Shown piece by piece: positions 18,985 through 27,618 of a stretch of 64,000 nt of DNA (positions are counted from its first letter, which is position 1; every line of letters begins with the position of its first letter). The DNA is taken from assembly GCF_004962245.1 (NCBI RefSeq), contig NZ_SUHQ01000005.1, positions 199,386-263,385 on the forward strand, in the 5' to 3' direction. The translations under genes were made by a program, and so were the position numbers. The notes under the pieces are model-generated. The model saw nothing but the letters and a program-made list of their open reading frames with translations, searched no databases and was not told the DNA's origin. This stretch comes from Mesorhizobium sp. Lineage in GTDB: Bacteria > Pseudomonadota > Alphaproteobacteria > Rhizobiales > Rhizobiaceae.

Positions 18985-19926
18985 ATGGACAACATGGCAC
19001 GCGGCACCATCGAAATGACGGCCGCGATGGCGATCCTCGGCACGATCGGCTGGTTCGTCGTCCTTTCGGGCCAGCCCATCATGGACGTGGTGTTCTGGCG
19101 CTGCGCCTTCGGCGCGGTAACGCTGCTGATCATCTGCGCCGCCTTGGGACTGCTGCGCGGCAGGCTGTCGCTTCGCGTCGTGGCAATCGCGGCTCTCGGC
19201 GGTGCGGCCATCGTCATCAACTGGCTGCTGCTGTTCAGCTCGTTTTCCCGCGCCTCGATCTCGATCGCCACGGCTGTCTACAACACGCAGCCCTTCATGC
19301 TGGTCGGCTTTGGCGCGCTCTTCTTCTCAGAGCGGCTGACCATGACAAAGCTGACCTGGCTTGGCATCGCCTTCGCCGGCATGCTGTTGATCGTGCAGGC
19401 CTCGCCTGATGCAGGCTCTAATGCAGGCCCCAATACAGGCCCCAATACAGGCAATGTCGGCACGGATTATTTTACCGGCATCGCGATGGCGCTGGGTGCG
19501 GCTTTCTTCTGGGCTGTCACCGCCATCGTCACGAAGAAGCTCAAAGGTACGCCACCGCACCTGATCGCCCTGATCCAGGTCTGCGTCGGTGTCGTCATGC
19601 TGGCACCCTTCGCCAACCTTTCCCACCTTCCCGCCGATGCGTGGAGCTGGAGCATGCTGGCGACGCTTGGCGTCGTCCATACCGGTCTGATGTACATTCT
19701 GATGTACGGCGCCATTCAGAAACTGCCGACGCATCTGCAGGGGTCGCTGTCCTTCATCTACCCCGTGGTTGCGATCCTGGTCGATGTCGTTGCCTTCGGC
19801 CACCGGCTGCATCCGGCCCAGATCGTCGGCGCCGCCGCCATCCTGGTCGCGGCCGCCGGCATGAATCTCGGCTGGACGCTGTGGAAATCGAAGCCGCCAG
19901 CCGAGAGCACTCAGGCAATCAAGTGA
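18985..19926 (+). CDS. EamA/DMT-family transporter
   Basis: 313 residues with ten predicted membrane helices in two EamA halves (first about 5-140, second about 165-300). A hydrophilic loop of GPNTG repeats (about residues 143-157) separates them. The second half contains the typical signature LPTHLQGSLSFIYPVVAILVD. ATG at 18985 has AGGGA at good spacing; an in-frame ATG at 18946 (GGAG, four bases) is possible. Likely an exporter of amino acids or related metabolites under the divergent Lrp-type regulator. Confidence 0.88.
   Translation: MDNMARGTIEMTAAMAILGTIGWFVVLSGQPIMDVVFWRCAFGAVTLLIICAALGLLRGRLSLRVVAIAALGGAAIVINWLLLFSSFSRASISIATAVYNTQPFMLVGFGALFFSERLTMTKLTWLGIAFAGMLLIVQASPDAGSNAGPNTGPNTGNVGTDYFTGIAMALGAAFFWAVTAIVTKKLKGTPPHLIALIQVCVGVVMLAPFANLSHLPADAWSWSMLATLGVVHTGLMYILMYGAIQKLPTHLQGSLSFIYPVVAILVDVVAFGHRLHPAQIVGAAAILVAAAGMNLGWTLWKSKPPAESTQAIK
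19408..19454 (+). repeat. 12-bp tandem repeats within the transporter gene
   Basis: Four imperfect units of about 12 bases (AATGCAGGCTCT, AATGCAGGCCCC, AATACAGGCCCC twice-like) encode a Gly/Asn/Pro/Thr loop between the two transporter halves. In-frame length variation is expected. Confidence 0.7.
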
Positions 19927-20059
19927 GGGAAGAACGTCGCCGGACGACAATCATGCGCCAATGATCCTGCCCGCCCGCCTGTTCAAGGCAGGCACTTTGC
20001 TCTATGCCGCAATGCAACCATCTTCGCCCGGCATAGGCGAAAACCGGGATCGAAAACCA

Positions 20060-20707
20060 ATGAACGACGCAACGCCTCCAAATCGCTGCCGCATCGTGCT
20101 GATCGCGCCGCCCGGCGTGTCGGCAGAGCGCATCGGCGCGGCGTTCGAGGGCGGCGACGTCGCCTCGCTCATCCTGCCCGAGAACGGCATGGACGAGGCC
20201 TCCTTCCAGGCCTTCGCCGAGCAGATCGTGCCGGCGGCGCAAGCGGCAGGCGTCGCTGTCGTCATTGCCGGCGACACCCGCATAGCCGGCCGCGTCCAGG
20301 CCGACGGCATCCATGTCGAGGTCGGCAAGGCCGAACTCGCCGAGACGATCGAGCGCTTCCAGGGAAAGATCATGGTCGGCACCGGCGGCGCCAAGACCCG
20401 CGACGATGCGCTGGAGCTCGGCGAAGTCAGGCCCGACTACATCTTCTTCGGCCGCTTCGGCTACGACAACAAGCCGGAGCCGCACCCACGCAACCTGTCG
20501 CTGGGACAATGGTGGGCGGATGTGATCCAGATTCCTTGCATCGTGATGGCCGGATCCGACCTCGCCTCGGTGGAAGCGGTGGCTGCCACCGGCGCCGAAT
20601 TCGTGGCGTTGTCCAGCGCCGTCTTCGCCGACGGCGTCGACCCAAGGATGGCAGTCGCCAGCGCCAATGCGCTGCTCGACGAAACCGCGCCGCGTTTCGA
20701 GGACTGA
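20060..20707 (+). CDS. Thiamine phosphate synthase-like TIM-barrel protein
   Basis: 215 residues from ATG at 20060. It reads as a ThiE/TenI-type barrel: RIVLIAPPGVSAERIG at the start, VVIAGDTRIAGRVQADGIHV (phosphate/pyrophosphate-handling region), GTGGAKTRDDA, PDYIFFGRFG, and a C-terminal VMAGSDLASVEAV, EFVALSSAVF segment. ThiE joins the thiazole and pyrimidine moieties of thiamine. Other thi genes and a TPP riboswitch are absent nearby, so this may be a paralogue with another role. The downstream Sel1 gene starts 2 bases after the stop. Confidence 0.78.
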   Translation: MNDATPPNRCRIVLIAPPGVSAERIGAAFEGGDVASLILPENGMDEASFQAFAEQIVPAAQAAGVAVVIAGDTRIAGRVQADGIHVEVGKAELAETIERFQGKIMVGTGGAKTRDDALELGEVRPDYIFFGRFGYDNKPEPHPRNLSLGQWWADVIQIPCIVMAGSDLASVEAVAATGAEFVALSSAVFADGVDPRMAVASANALLDETAPRFED

Positions 20708-20708
20708 C

Positions 20709-21740
20709 GTGCCGGCGCGGACAATCCTTTTCGGTGTATTCCTTGCGGCGCTCACGGTGCAGGCCGCCGTCGCGGAGACCGTCCCGCTGCCACAGCCCAA
20801 GCCCGACACCGACACACAGACGGACAAGCCGATCGCCACGCCGCTGCCGCAGCCCGCCACCACCGCCCCGCTGCCGTCGGCCGACGCCATCAATCCCGAC
20901 CGCTTCGGTGCAAAGCCTTCGGATTCCGCCTATGGCGCCTTCCAGCGCGGCCTTTACAAGACGGCCTACAACCTCGCTTTGGTCCGCGCCCAGAACGGTG
21001 ATCCAGCGGCGCAGACACTGGTCGCCGAGATCTTGTCGCGCGGTCTTGGCATGCCGGTCAACGCGGCGGAGGCGGCAAAGTGGTACGCGCTTGCCGCCGA
21101 GCAGGGCATACCGGAAGCGCAATTCCAATATGCGCTGATGCTGCTCGACGGCCGCTACGTCAAGAAGGACGAAAAGGCGGCCTACGCGCTGATGCAGGCC
21201 GCCGCCGAGGCCGGTAACCGTCTGGCGCAATTCAACTTCGCGCAACTGCTGGTCCAGCAGGATCCGGGCGATGCCGGCATCGCAAAGGCCGTGTCCTACT
21301 ATCAGCGCGCCGCCGCGACCGGCCTTGCCGACGCGCAATATGCGATGGCGCAGATCTATGCCAATGGCGTCGGCGGCACGCCGCGTGACGATGCCCAGGC
21401 CCGGGGCTTGCTGGCGCAGGCAGCACGGCAGAATTACGACACGGCACAGATCGATCTCGCCGCCTGGATGATCGAGGGACGTGGCGGCGCCCGCGACCTG
21501 AAGTCTGGCTTCGGCTGGATGAAGCAAGCCGCCGAGGGCGGCAATGTCGCCGCCCAGAACCGCCTCGCCAAGCTTTACATGGGCGGCATCGGCACCGATC
21601 CGGATCCGATCCTTGCCGGCGCCTGGTACGTCGTCGCCCGGCGCGCCGGGCTCATCGACTTGCAGATGGACGATTTTCTGCAGGGCCTGACCGACGAGCA
21701 GACGAAGCAGGCGCTACAGAAGGCCAACCTCTTGCCGTAA
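20709..21740 (+). CDS. Exported Sel1/TPR-repeat protein
   Basis: GTG at 20709, right after the preceding stop, begins a signal peptide (about residues 1-22, ending in VAVAE-like AAVAE). A Pro/Asp/Thr linker follows, then five to six Sel1-like repeats of about 36 residues (NAAEAAKWYALAAEQGIPEAQ, DEKAAYALMQAAAEAGN). 343 residues. Sel1 proteins act as periplasmic scaffolds; the partner is unknown. A frame starting at 20667 within the previous gene is unlikely because it lacks the signal peptide at its N-terminus. Confidence 0.87.
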   Translation: MPARTILFGVFLAALTVQAAVAETVPLPQPKPDTDTQTDKPIATPLPQPATTAPLPSADAINPDRFGAKPSDSAYGAFQRGLYKTAYNLALVRAQNGDPAAQTLVAEILSRGLGMPVNAAEAAKWYALAAEQGIPEAQFQYALMLLDGRYVKKDEKAAYALMQAAAEAGNRLAQFNFAQLLVQQDPGDAGIAKAVSYYQRAAATGLADAQYAMAQIYANGVGGTPRDDAQARGLLAQAARQNYDTAQIDLAAWMIEGRGGARDLKSGFGWMKQAAEGGNVAAQNRLAKLYMGGIGTDPDPILAGAWYVVARRAGLIDLQMDDFLQGLTDEQTKQALQKANLLP

Positions 21741-21842
21741 CGCGCCACGGACGGTGAATATCTGACAGCGACGCGGGTTAGATGCTGACGAGGGAATGCC
21801 CCGAGCGCACTCCCCCTCCTGCCCACTCCCTTGCCTCTCCTG

Positions 21843-21873
21843 GCGATTTGTGGTCTTGGAGGCGCCAAATCGC
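21843..21873 (+). promoter_or_regulatory. Perfect 8-bp inverted repeat in the efp leader
   Basis: GCGATTTG and CAAATCGC are separated by 15 bases, 37 bases before the efp start. It could be a leader hairpin or a protein site; no T-tract follows, so it is not a terminator. Confidence 0.35.
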
Positions 21874-21909
21874 TTTCATCGCGAAAATCTCATTCCGGAT
21901 TGCATCATC

Positions 21910-22476
21910 ATGGCCAAGATCAATGGCAACGAAATCCGTCCCGGCAACGTCATCGAGCACGACGGCGGCCTTTGGGTGGCGGTCAGGACCAACACTGTCA
22001 AGCCCGGCAAGGGCGGCGCCTACAACCAGGTCGAGCTGAAGAACCTGATCAACGGCACCAAGCTCAATGAGCGTTTCCGTTCCGCCGAAACCGTCGAACA
22101 GATCCGGCTGGAGATGAAAGATTTCTCTTTCCTCTACGAGCAGGGCGAAGCGCTGGTGTTCATGGATACCGAAAGCTACGAGCAGCTTGAATTGCAAAAG
22201 GATTTCGTCGGCGACCGCGCCGCCTTCCTGCAGGACGGCATGATGGTGACGGTCCAGCTTTACGACGAAAGGCCGATCGGCATTTCGCTGCCCGACCAGG
22301 TGACGCTGACCATCACCGAGGCCGACCCGGTGGTGAAGGGCCAGACCGCCGCCTCGTCCTACAAGCCGGCGATACTGGAGAACGGCATCCGCGTGCTGGT
22401 GCCGCCCTTCATCGGTTCGGGCGAGCGCATCGTCGTCGACACCAACGAAATCACTTACGTGCGCCGCGCCGACTAA
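21910..22476 (+). CDS. efp: Translation elongation factor P
   Basis: Ribosome-binding factor that relieves stalling at polyproline stretches. 188 residues, three-domain S1/KOW length. The lysine expected to be modified is Lys34 in [10 protein letters not shown]. The C-terminal signature reads [17 protein letters not shown] at 21910 is the family start; the longer upstream frame lacks similarity. Followed 40 bases later by the inositol monophosphatase gene. Confidence 0.97.
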   Translation: MAKINGNEIRPGNVIEHDGGLWVAVRTNTVKPGKGGAYNQVELKNLINGTKLNERFRSAETVEQIRLEMKDFSFLYEQGEALVFMDTESYEQLELQKDFVGDRAAFLQDGMMVTVQLYDERPIGISLPDQVTLTITEADPVVKGQTAASSYKPAILENGIRVLVPPFIGSGERIVVDTNEITYVRRAD

Positions 22477-22516
22477 AGCGCCCGGCAGCAGGAAGAAGCG
22501 CAGCAGGAAGAACACA

Positions 22517-23317
22517 ATGGCGCGTTCCGCGATTCTCAATGTCATGGTCCAGGCCGCCATGAAGGCCGGCCGCTCGCTGTCGCGCGATTTCGGCGAAGTG
22601 CAGAACCTGCAGGTCTCGATGAAGGGGCCGGGCGACTATGTCAGCCAGGCTGACCGCAAGGCCGAGGACATCCTCTTCACCGAACTGTCGAAGGCGCGGC
22701 CGGGCTACGCCTTCCTGATGGAGGAGCGCGGCGTGATCGAAGGCGACGACGGCCAGCACCGCTGGATCGTCGATCCGCTCGACGGCACCACCAATTTCCT
22801 GCACGGCATTCCGCTTTTTGCCATCTCGATCGCGCTGGAGCGCCAGGGTCAGATCGTCGCCGGCGTCATCTACAACCCGGCGATGGACGAGCTCTACACC
22901 GCCGAGCGCGGCGGCGGCGCCTTCATGAACGACCGCCGGCTGCGCGTCGCCGGCCGCAGCAAGCTGATCGACGCGGTGATCGGCTGCGGCGTGCCGCATC
23001 TCGGGCGTGGCCAGCACGGCAATTTCCTTGTCGAGCTGCGCAATGTGATGGCCGAGGTCTCGGGCGTGCGACGCCTCGGCTCGGCTTCGCTCGATCTCGC
23101 CTACGTCGCTGCCGGCCGCATGGACGGGTTCTGGGAAACCGGTCTGTCGGCCTGGGACATCGCCGCCGGCATCCTGCTGATCCGCGAGGCGGGCGGTTTC
23201 GTGTCCGACTTCGCCGGCGGACAGAACATGCTCGATGGCGGCTCGGTCGTCGCCGGCAACGAGATCATCCAGCGCGCACTGCTGAAGACGGTGAAAAAGC
23301 CGGTGCCGCCGCGCTGA
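22517..23317 (+). CDS. suhB: Inositol monophosphatase family protein (SuhB-like)
   Basis: Mg-dependent, Li-sensitive phosphatase fold. Motif 1: WIVDPLDGTTNFLHGIP (metal-binding Asp residues). Motif 2: WETGLSAWDIAAGILL. An upstream Glu motif is FLMEERG. 266 residues, standard. Possible substrates include inositol-1-phosphate; bacterial SuhB also has a role in rRNA transcription. Downstream of efp on the same strand. Confidence 0.94.
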   Translation: MARSAILNVMVQAAMKAGRSLSRDFGEVQNLQVSMKGPGDYVSQADRKAEDILFTELSKARPGYAFLMEERGVIEGDDGQHRWIVDPLDGTTNFLHGIPLFAISIALERQGQIVAGVIYNPAMDELYTAERGGGAFMNDRRLRVAGRSKLIDAVIGCGVPHLGRGQHGNFLVELRNVMAEVSGVRRLGSASLDLAYVAAGRMDGFWETGLSAWDIAAGILLIREAGGFVSDFAGGQNMLDGGSVVAGNEIIQRALLKTVKKPVPPR

Positions 23318-23415
23318 TCAACTTGGCGCGCTGAACCGCCGCAGTCGCAAAACCGCAACCAAAGCTTGAAATACTGTTCGGTATCCGCCCAGATAAGGGG
23401 GATGCAGGATCATTC

Positions 23416-24105
23416 ATGACGAACATCAGGCCCGAATCCCTGATCGAGATCCCCTTCATGGGACGCTGGCATTATTCGCGCGCCGAAATGATTGCCGACG
23501 GCATCGTCCATGCAGTGGGCATCGTGCTCGCCATTGCCGCCGGCTCGGCCCTGCTGGCGCTGGCCGCCCCCCATGCCGGCCCCGGCGAATATGTCGCCGC
23601 TGCCTTCTACGTGGTTTCGCTGCTCACCGTGCTGTCGGTGTCGCTGGCCTACAATCTGTGGCCGGTGTCGCCGGCCAAGTGGATTTTGCGACGCTTCGAC
23701 CACGCCGCGATCTATCTGCTGATCGCTGCGACCTACACGCCCTTCCTGGCCCAGCTCGACGGCTCGCCGCTGGCCGTCTCGATGATCGTCCTGGTGTGGG
23801 TTGCCGCAGCGATCGGCATCGCCATCAAGGTGCTGCTTCCCGGCCGCTTCGACAGGCTGGCGATCGTCTTCTATCTCGCCATCGGCTGGAGCGGCATCGT
23901 CCTGGTCGAGCCGCTCGTCCAGACGCTGCCGACGACATCGATCGCGCTGATCGTTGCCGGTGGCATCGTCTACTCCTGCGGCGTCATCTTCTTTGCCTGG
24001 AAGGGCCTGCGCTTCCACAATGCGCTGTGGCACGGCTTTGTCGTCACCGGCGCCAGCCTGCATTTGGCCGCCATGGTCGACTGCCTGGTCATCAACCGGC
24101 TCTGA
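23416..24105 (+). CDS. Hemolysin III / TrhA family membrane protein
   Basis: 229 residues, seven membrane helices, PAQR-superfamily fold. Conserved motifs are the N-terminal EMIADGIVHAVGIVLAI, DHAAIYLLIAATYTPF in the middle, and WHGFVVTGASLHLAAM near the C-terminus, with the His residues that bind zinc in the superfamily. TrhA members affect membrane energetics in Escherichia coli. Role here unknown. Confidence 0.92.
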   Translation: MTNIRPESLIEIPFMGRWHYSRAEMIADGIVHAVGIVLAIAAGSALLALAAPHAGPGEYVAAAFYVVSLLTVLSVSLAYNLWPVSPAKWILRRFDHAAIYLLIAATYTPFLAQLDGSPLAVSMIVLVWVAAAIGIAIKVLLPGRFDRLAIVFYLAIGWSGIVLVEPLVQTLPTTSIALIVAGGIVYSCGVIFFAWKGLRFHNALWHGFVVTGASLHLAAMVDCLVINRL

Positions 24106-24218
24106 CACCGATGAACCGGTTGGCAATATTGCCAAGCGCCATTCAATTTCGTCACAATTGCGTTTAGAGTCGCCGTCAAACGTGATTTGGCGGCAGCGGC
24201 ATCGGAAACGGGGCACGG

Positions 24219-25244
24219 ATGGCTTTTTTCAAATCCTTCGGCACGGACAGACGCTCCGACGTTCTGATGTACGATCCGCACAAATTGTCGAGCCCGCAGG
24301 TCTTTCTCCTGACCATGGTCATCTTCCTGATGATCGTCGCCTTCATCGCCGCCATCCTGACCCGTCAGATCTCGACCGCCTTCGCCACCAATCCCGGTCT
24401 CAACGGCCTGATCATCGGCGTGCTTGTGGTTGGCATCCTGCTGGCCTTCGTGCAGGTCGGCCGGCTGTTTCGCGAAGTGCGCTGGGTCAACTCCTTTCGG
24501 GCCGGCTCCGAAACCACCGAACCGGTGCTGCTGGCGCCGATGAAGGCAATGATCGGCCGCTCGTCGACGATCGCCTTCTCGACCAGTTCGATGCGCACCA
24601 TGCTCGATTCGATCGCCACCCGCCTCGACGAAAGCCGCGACACCTCGCGCTATCTTGTCGGGCTGCTGGTCTTCCTTGGCCTGCTCGGCACTTTCTGGGG
24701 CCTGCTCAACACGATCGGCTCGATCCGCGAAACCATCGAGTCGCTCGATCCGGGCACCGGCGATGCCGCCGCCGTGCTCGAATCGCTGAAACAGGGGCTT
24801 TCCGCGCCGCTGGCCGGCATGGGCACCGCCTTCTCGTCCTCGCTGTTCGGCCTATCCGGTTCCCTGGTGCTCGGCTTCCTCGACCTGCAGGCTGGCCGCG
24901 CCCAGACGCGCTTCTACACCGAACTCGAAAACTGGCTGTCCTCGGTCACCGACCTGTCGTCCGACATCGTCGTCGCCGAACCGGTCAAGGCCGAATCCTC
25001 CGACGAGATCCGCGTCCTGTCGGAAAAACTGCGCAGCTTGCAGGAGAATGGCGGCGGCGCCAATCCGCGCGTCGCCACCGCCATGGCCAATCTTGCCGAC
25101 GGCATTTCGGGCCTGGTCAAGAACATGCGCTCGGAGCAGCAGATCATGCGCGACTGGGTCGAGGCCCAATCGGACGAGCAGAAGGCGATGCGCAGCACGC
25201 TGGAGAAGATCGCCGACGCCCTGAAGAAGCCTGGAGTTCATTAG
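24219..25244 (+). CDS. MotA/TolQ/ExbB-like stator subunit
   Basis: 341 residues. Helices lie at about 28-50, 62-82, 145-170 and 190-215. The conserved MotA/TolQ core is LVFLGLLGTFWGLLNTIGSI followed by GMGTAFSSSLFGLSGSLVLGF. A long C-terminal cytoplasmic helix/coiled-coil region (about 230-341) follows, absent from TolQ. The stop is one base before the start of the OmpA/MotB-like partner. Together they look like a two-gene proton-driven stator distinct from the Tol system in this window. Function unknown. Confidence 0.85.
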   Translation: MAFFKSFGTDRRSDVLMYDPHKLSSPQVFLLTMVIFLMIVAFIAAILTRQISTAFATNPGLNGLIIGVLVVGILLAFVQVGRLFREVRWVNSFRAGSETTEPVLLAPMKAMIGRSSTIAFSTSSMRTMLDSIATRLDESRDTSRYLVGLLVFLGLLGTFWGLLNTIGSIRETIESLDPGTGDAAAVLESLKQGLSAPLAGMGTAFSSSLFGLSGSLVLGFLDLQAGRAQTRFYTELENWLSSVTDLSSDIVVAEPVKAESSDEIRVLSEKLRSLQENGGGANPRVATAMANLADGISGLVKNMRSEQQIMRDWVEAQSDEQKAMRSTLEKIADALKKPGVH

Positions 25245-25245
25245 C

Positions 25246-26277
25246 ATGGCTCTCGCCAGGAGCCGGCGTGCCGATCGCCGCATCGACTACTGGCCGGGCT
25301 TCGTCGACGCGCTGTCGACGCTGCTGCTCGCGATCATGTTCCTGCTCACGGTCTTCGTGCTGGCGCAGTTCCTGCTCGGCCGCGAAATCTCCGGCAAGGA
25401 CACGGTGCTCAACCGCCTCAACTTGCAGATCAACGAACTGACCCAGCTTCTGGCGCTGGAACGCTCGACAACGCAGGACAGGGAAGATTCGCTCGCCAAT
25501 TTACAGGCGTCGCTGTCGGCGTCAGAGGCGGAAAAGAGCCGGCTCGAGCAATTGCTGGCGCAAGGCGCCGGTGCTGGCGACGCAGCCAACCGGCGCGCCA
25601 CGGCACTTTCTGGCGAGCTCGACAACCAGCGCCAGATCAGCCAGCAGGCGCTGAGCCAGGTCGAAATCCTCAACCAGCAGATCGCGGCACTGCGCAGACA
25701 GATCGGAGCGCTCGAAGAAGCGCTCAACGTGTCCGAAGCGCGCGATCGCGAGTCCAACACCAAGATCGCCGATCTCGGCCGCCGCCTGAACGTCGCGCTG
25801 GCGCAACGCGTGCAGGAACTGAACCGCTATCGGTCCGACTTCTTCGGCCGCTTACGCGAAATCCTCGCCGACCGCGAGAACATCCGCATCGTCGGCGACC
25901 GCTTCGTCTTCCAGTCGGAAGTGCTTTTCCCGACTGGCTCCGAGGTGATCAACGACGCCGGCAAGGTCGAGATGAAGAAGCTCGCCGACGCCATCATCGA
26001 CTTGCAGAAGGAGATCCCGCCGGAGATCAACTGGGTGCTGCGCGTCGACGGCCACACCGACGACAAGCCGCTGTCGGGCACCGGCCGTTATCACGACAAT
26101 TGGGAACTGTCGACGGCGCGCTCGACCTCGGTGGTGAAGTTCCTGATCGAGAATGGCGTACCGGCCAACCGGCTGGTGGCGGCCGGCTTCGGCGAATTCC
26201 AGCCGCTCGACCCCGCCGACACCGAAGACGCGCGCAACAAGAACCGCCGTATCGAGCTGAAACTGACCGAGCGCTGA
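25246..26277 (+). CDS. MotB/OmpA-like stator partner with coiled coil
   Basis: 343 residues. One N-terminal helix (about 18-42) begins with FVDALSTLLLAIMFLL, whose Asp is placed like the proton-binding Asp of MotB/TolR. A coiled coil of about 120 residues follows (Ala/Glu/Gln-rich, 45-190). The C-terminal OmpA-type peptidoglycan-binding domain (about 210-340) reads VLRVDGHTDDKPLSG, then NWELSTARSTSVVKFL and RNKNRRIELKL. It anchors to the cell wall and pairs with the upstream ExbB-like gene. Confidence 0.88.
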   Translation: MALARSRRADRRIDYWPGFVDALSTLLLAIMFLLTVFVLAQFLLGREISGKDTVLNRLNLQINELTQLLALERSTTQDREDSLANLQASLSASEAEKSRLEQLLAQGAGAGDAANRRATALSGELDNQRQISQQALSQVEILNQQIAALRRQIGALEEALNVSEARDRESNTKIADLGRRLNVALAQRVQELNRYRSDFFGRLREILADRENIRIVGDRFVFQSEVLFPTGSEVINDAGKVEMKKLADAIIDLQKEIPPEINWVLRVDGHTDDKPLSGTGRYHDNWELSTARSTSVVKFLIENGVPANRLVAAGFGEFQPLDPADTEDARNKNRRIELKLTER

Positions 26278-26487
26278 GCCCGCCCCCCCGAACAGGCTTG
26301 GCTCGCAGCGACGGCGCGAGTTAGGGCACCGTCGCGCTGTCGGCAAGGCCTGAAAAGATTATCTTTTTTTAATTACACTTTGCCGCGGCCCGCTTCTAGC
26401 CTCTCTGGGGGCCGAGAACCGCCGGCGGTGAACCTTCATCGCGACGCGACGGAACCTGACGGCCCGAGGTCTGAGGCAGGACGACCC

Positions 26488-26533
26488 AAGCGCCCGCCTT
26501 CTCCATTAACAAGCGCCCGCCTTCTCCATTAAA
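26488..26533 (+). repeat. Perfect-type 23-bp tandem duplication in a 5' leader
   Basis: AAGCGCCCGCCTTCTCCATT plus AAC is directly repeated (26488-26510 and 26511-26533) with only the last base differing. It ends immediately in front of the ribosome site of the following gene. Confidence 0.9.
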
Positions 26534-26546
26534 AGGAGACGCAATC

Positions 26547-26978
26547 ATGCGCTCTTTCGCTCCCAAGACTCTCAGGACTGCAACCCTCACCGCGCTTCTC
26601 ATCGCTGTTCCCTTTGCCAGCGCCTACGCCGCCGGACATCACAAGGGCGCGCTCGACGAAGCGACACCGACCACCTTCTACGGTCCGCGCGAGAAAGGCC
26701 TTATCGATCAAATACGCGGCGTGGACAAAGGCATAGCGGACGCCAGGCAGGCGAACACAATCACGGCGGCCGAGGCGCAAAGGCTGCACATGCGGGCCGC
26801 CCATATCAGTCAGGCCGCCGCAAGGACGGCGGCGGCGGATCATGGCCGAATACCGGCCCCGCAATATCAGCAGTTGCTACGCCGGCTCGACAATGTCGAC
26901 CAGACGCGACGGGCTGACAGCGGCACGGGTTTCCTGATCGGCGATGGGGCCGATGGCGGCCATTATCCAAACGGCTGA
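26547..26978 (+). CDS. Small exported helical protein of unknown function
   Basis: 143 residues. The signal peptide is about 1-29 (ALLIAVPFASAYAA). The mature part contains a helical segment with repeated Ala/Arg/Gln (ITAAEAQRLHMRAAHISQAA) and ends in a Gly/Asp-rich tail. ATG at 26547 has AAGGAG at good distance. No family recognised; periplasmic location is inferred from the signal peptide only. Confidence 0.75.
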   Translation: MRSFAPKTLRTATLTALLIAVPFASAYAAGHHKGALDEATPTTFYGPREKGLIDQIRGVDKGIADARQANTITAAEAQRLHMRAAHISQAAARTAAADHGRIPAPQYQQLLRRLDNVDQTRRADSGTGFLIGDGADGGHYPNG

Positions 26979-27005
26979 CCATTCAAGGCAAGGAAGGGAC
27001 TGTCT

Positions 27006-27043
27006 GACGCCTCGGGGCCTGTGCCCCGCTGGCGTCCTTCTTT
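27006..27043 (+). terminator. Rho-independent terminator
   Basis: GACGCC / GGCGTC with an inner GGGGC / GCCCC stem, then CTTCTTT, 28 bases after the preceding stop codon. Confidence 0.7.
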
Positions 27044-27056
27044 GATCGCTGGCCGG

Positions 27057-27410
27057 TCACCAACCAAACCCGAGCGCGATCAGCGCCAGCACTGCCGGCA
27101 CGGTCTGGATGAACAGGATCTTCCTGCCGACCGTCGCCGCGCCGTAGAGGCCGGCGATGGCGACGCAGAGCAGGAAGAAGACCTTGATCTGGAAACCGGC
27201 CTCGCCGACGTAAAGCCCCCAGATCAGCCCGGCGGCGAGAAAGCCATTGTAGAGCCCCTGGTTGGCGGCAAGCACTTTCGATGCGCTGGCGAATTCCGGC
27301 GTCAGCTTGAACGCCTTGTGGCCGCGCGGCGTGTCCCACAGCACCATCTCCAGATAGACGATGTAGAGGTGGATCAGGGCCACCAACCCGACCAGCACAT
27401 TGGCGATCAT
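27057..27410 (-). CDS. DUF1304-family membrane protein
   Basis: 117 residues from ATG at 27410 with GGAGAGA upstream. Four helices. Family features include the N-terminal LVALIHLYIVYLEMVLWDTP and a central NQGLYNGFLAAGLIWGL. The longer frame to 27470 lacks a ribosome site. Divergent from the M32 carboxypeptidase gene. Function of the family is unknown. Confidence 0.88.
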   Translation of the reverse strand: MIANVLVGLVALIHLYIVYLEMVLWDTPRGHKAFKLTPEFASASKVLAANQGLYNGFLAAGLIWGLYVGEAGFQIKVFFLLCVAIAGLYGAATVGRKILFIQTVPAVLALIALGFGW

Positions 27411-27618
27411 GCTTCGTCTCTCCGTGGCGGCCTTGCGCCGCCAGGCGATATTGACCACGCACGCCATCACCTCCGCAAGATGCCCATCGCCTTCACAAGA
27501 CGCATCGCGTCGCGCATCCGGCCAGCGCTCGAAGCGCTCATCAGCAGACGGCTTTCAGGGTTGCCAATGCCAGCGCATTGGTATCTTTTCCCGCCGTTCG
27601 AATTCAGCGGAACCCGCC

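Noticed and set aside
20060..20707. A TPP riboswitch expected before a thiamine gene
   Set aside because: No THI-box-like sequence or structured leader is visible upstream and no other thi genes are adjacent.
20427..21527. A 366-residue minus-strand frame over the Sel1-repeat gene
   Set aside because: It lies antisense to a recognisable signal peptide and Sel1 repeats; no domain or ribosome site on the minus strand.
24219..26277. Reading the stator pair as a Zorya-type anti-phage system
   Set aside because: Only the ZorA/ZorB-like outline is present. No ZorC, ZorD or ZorE-like effector genes lie nearby; the neighbours are hemolysin III and a small secreted protein.
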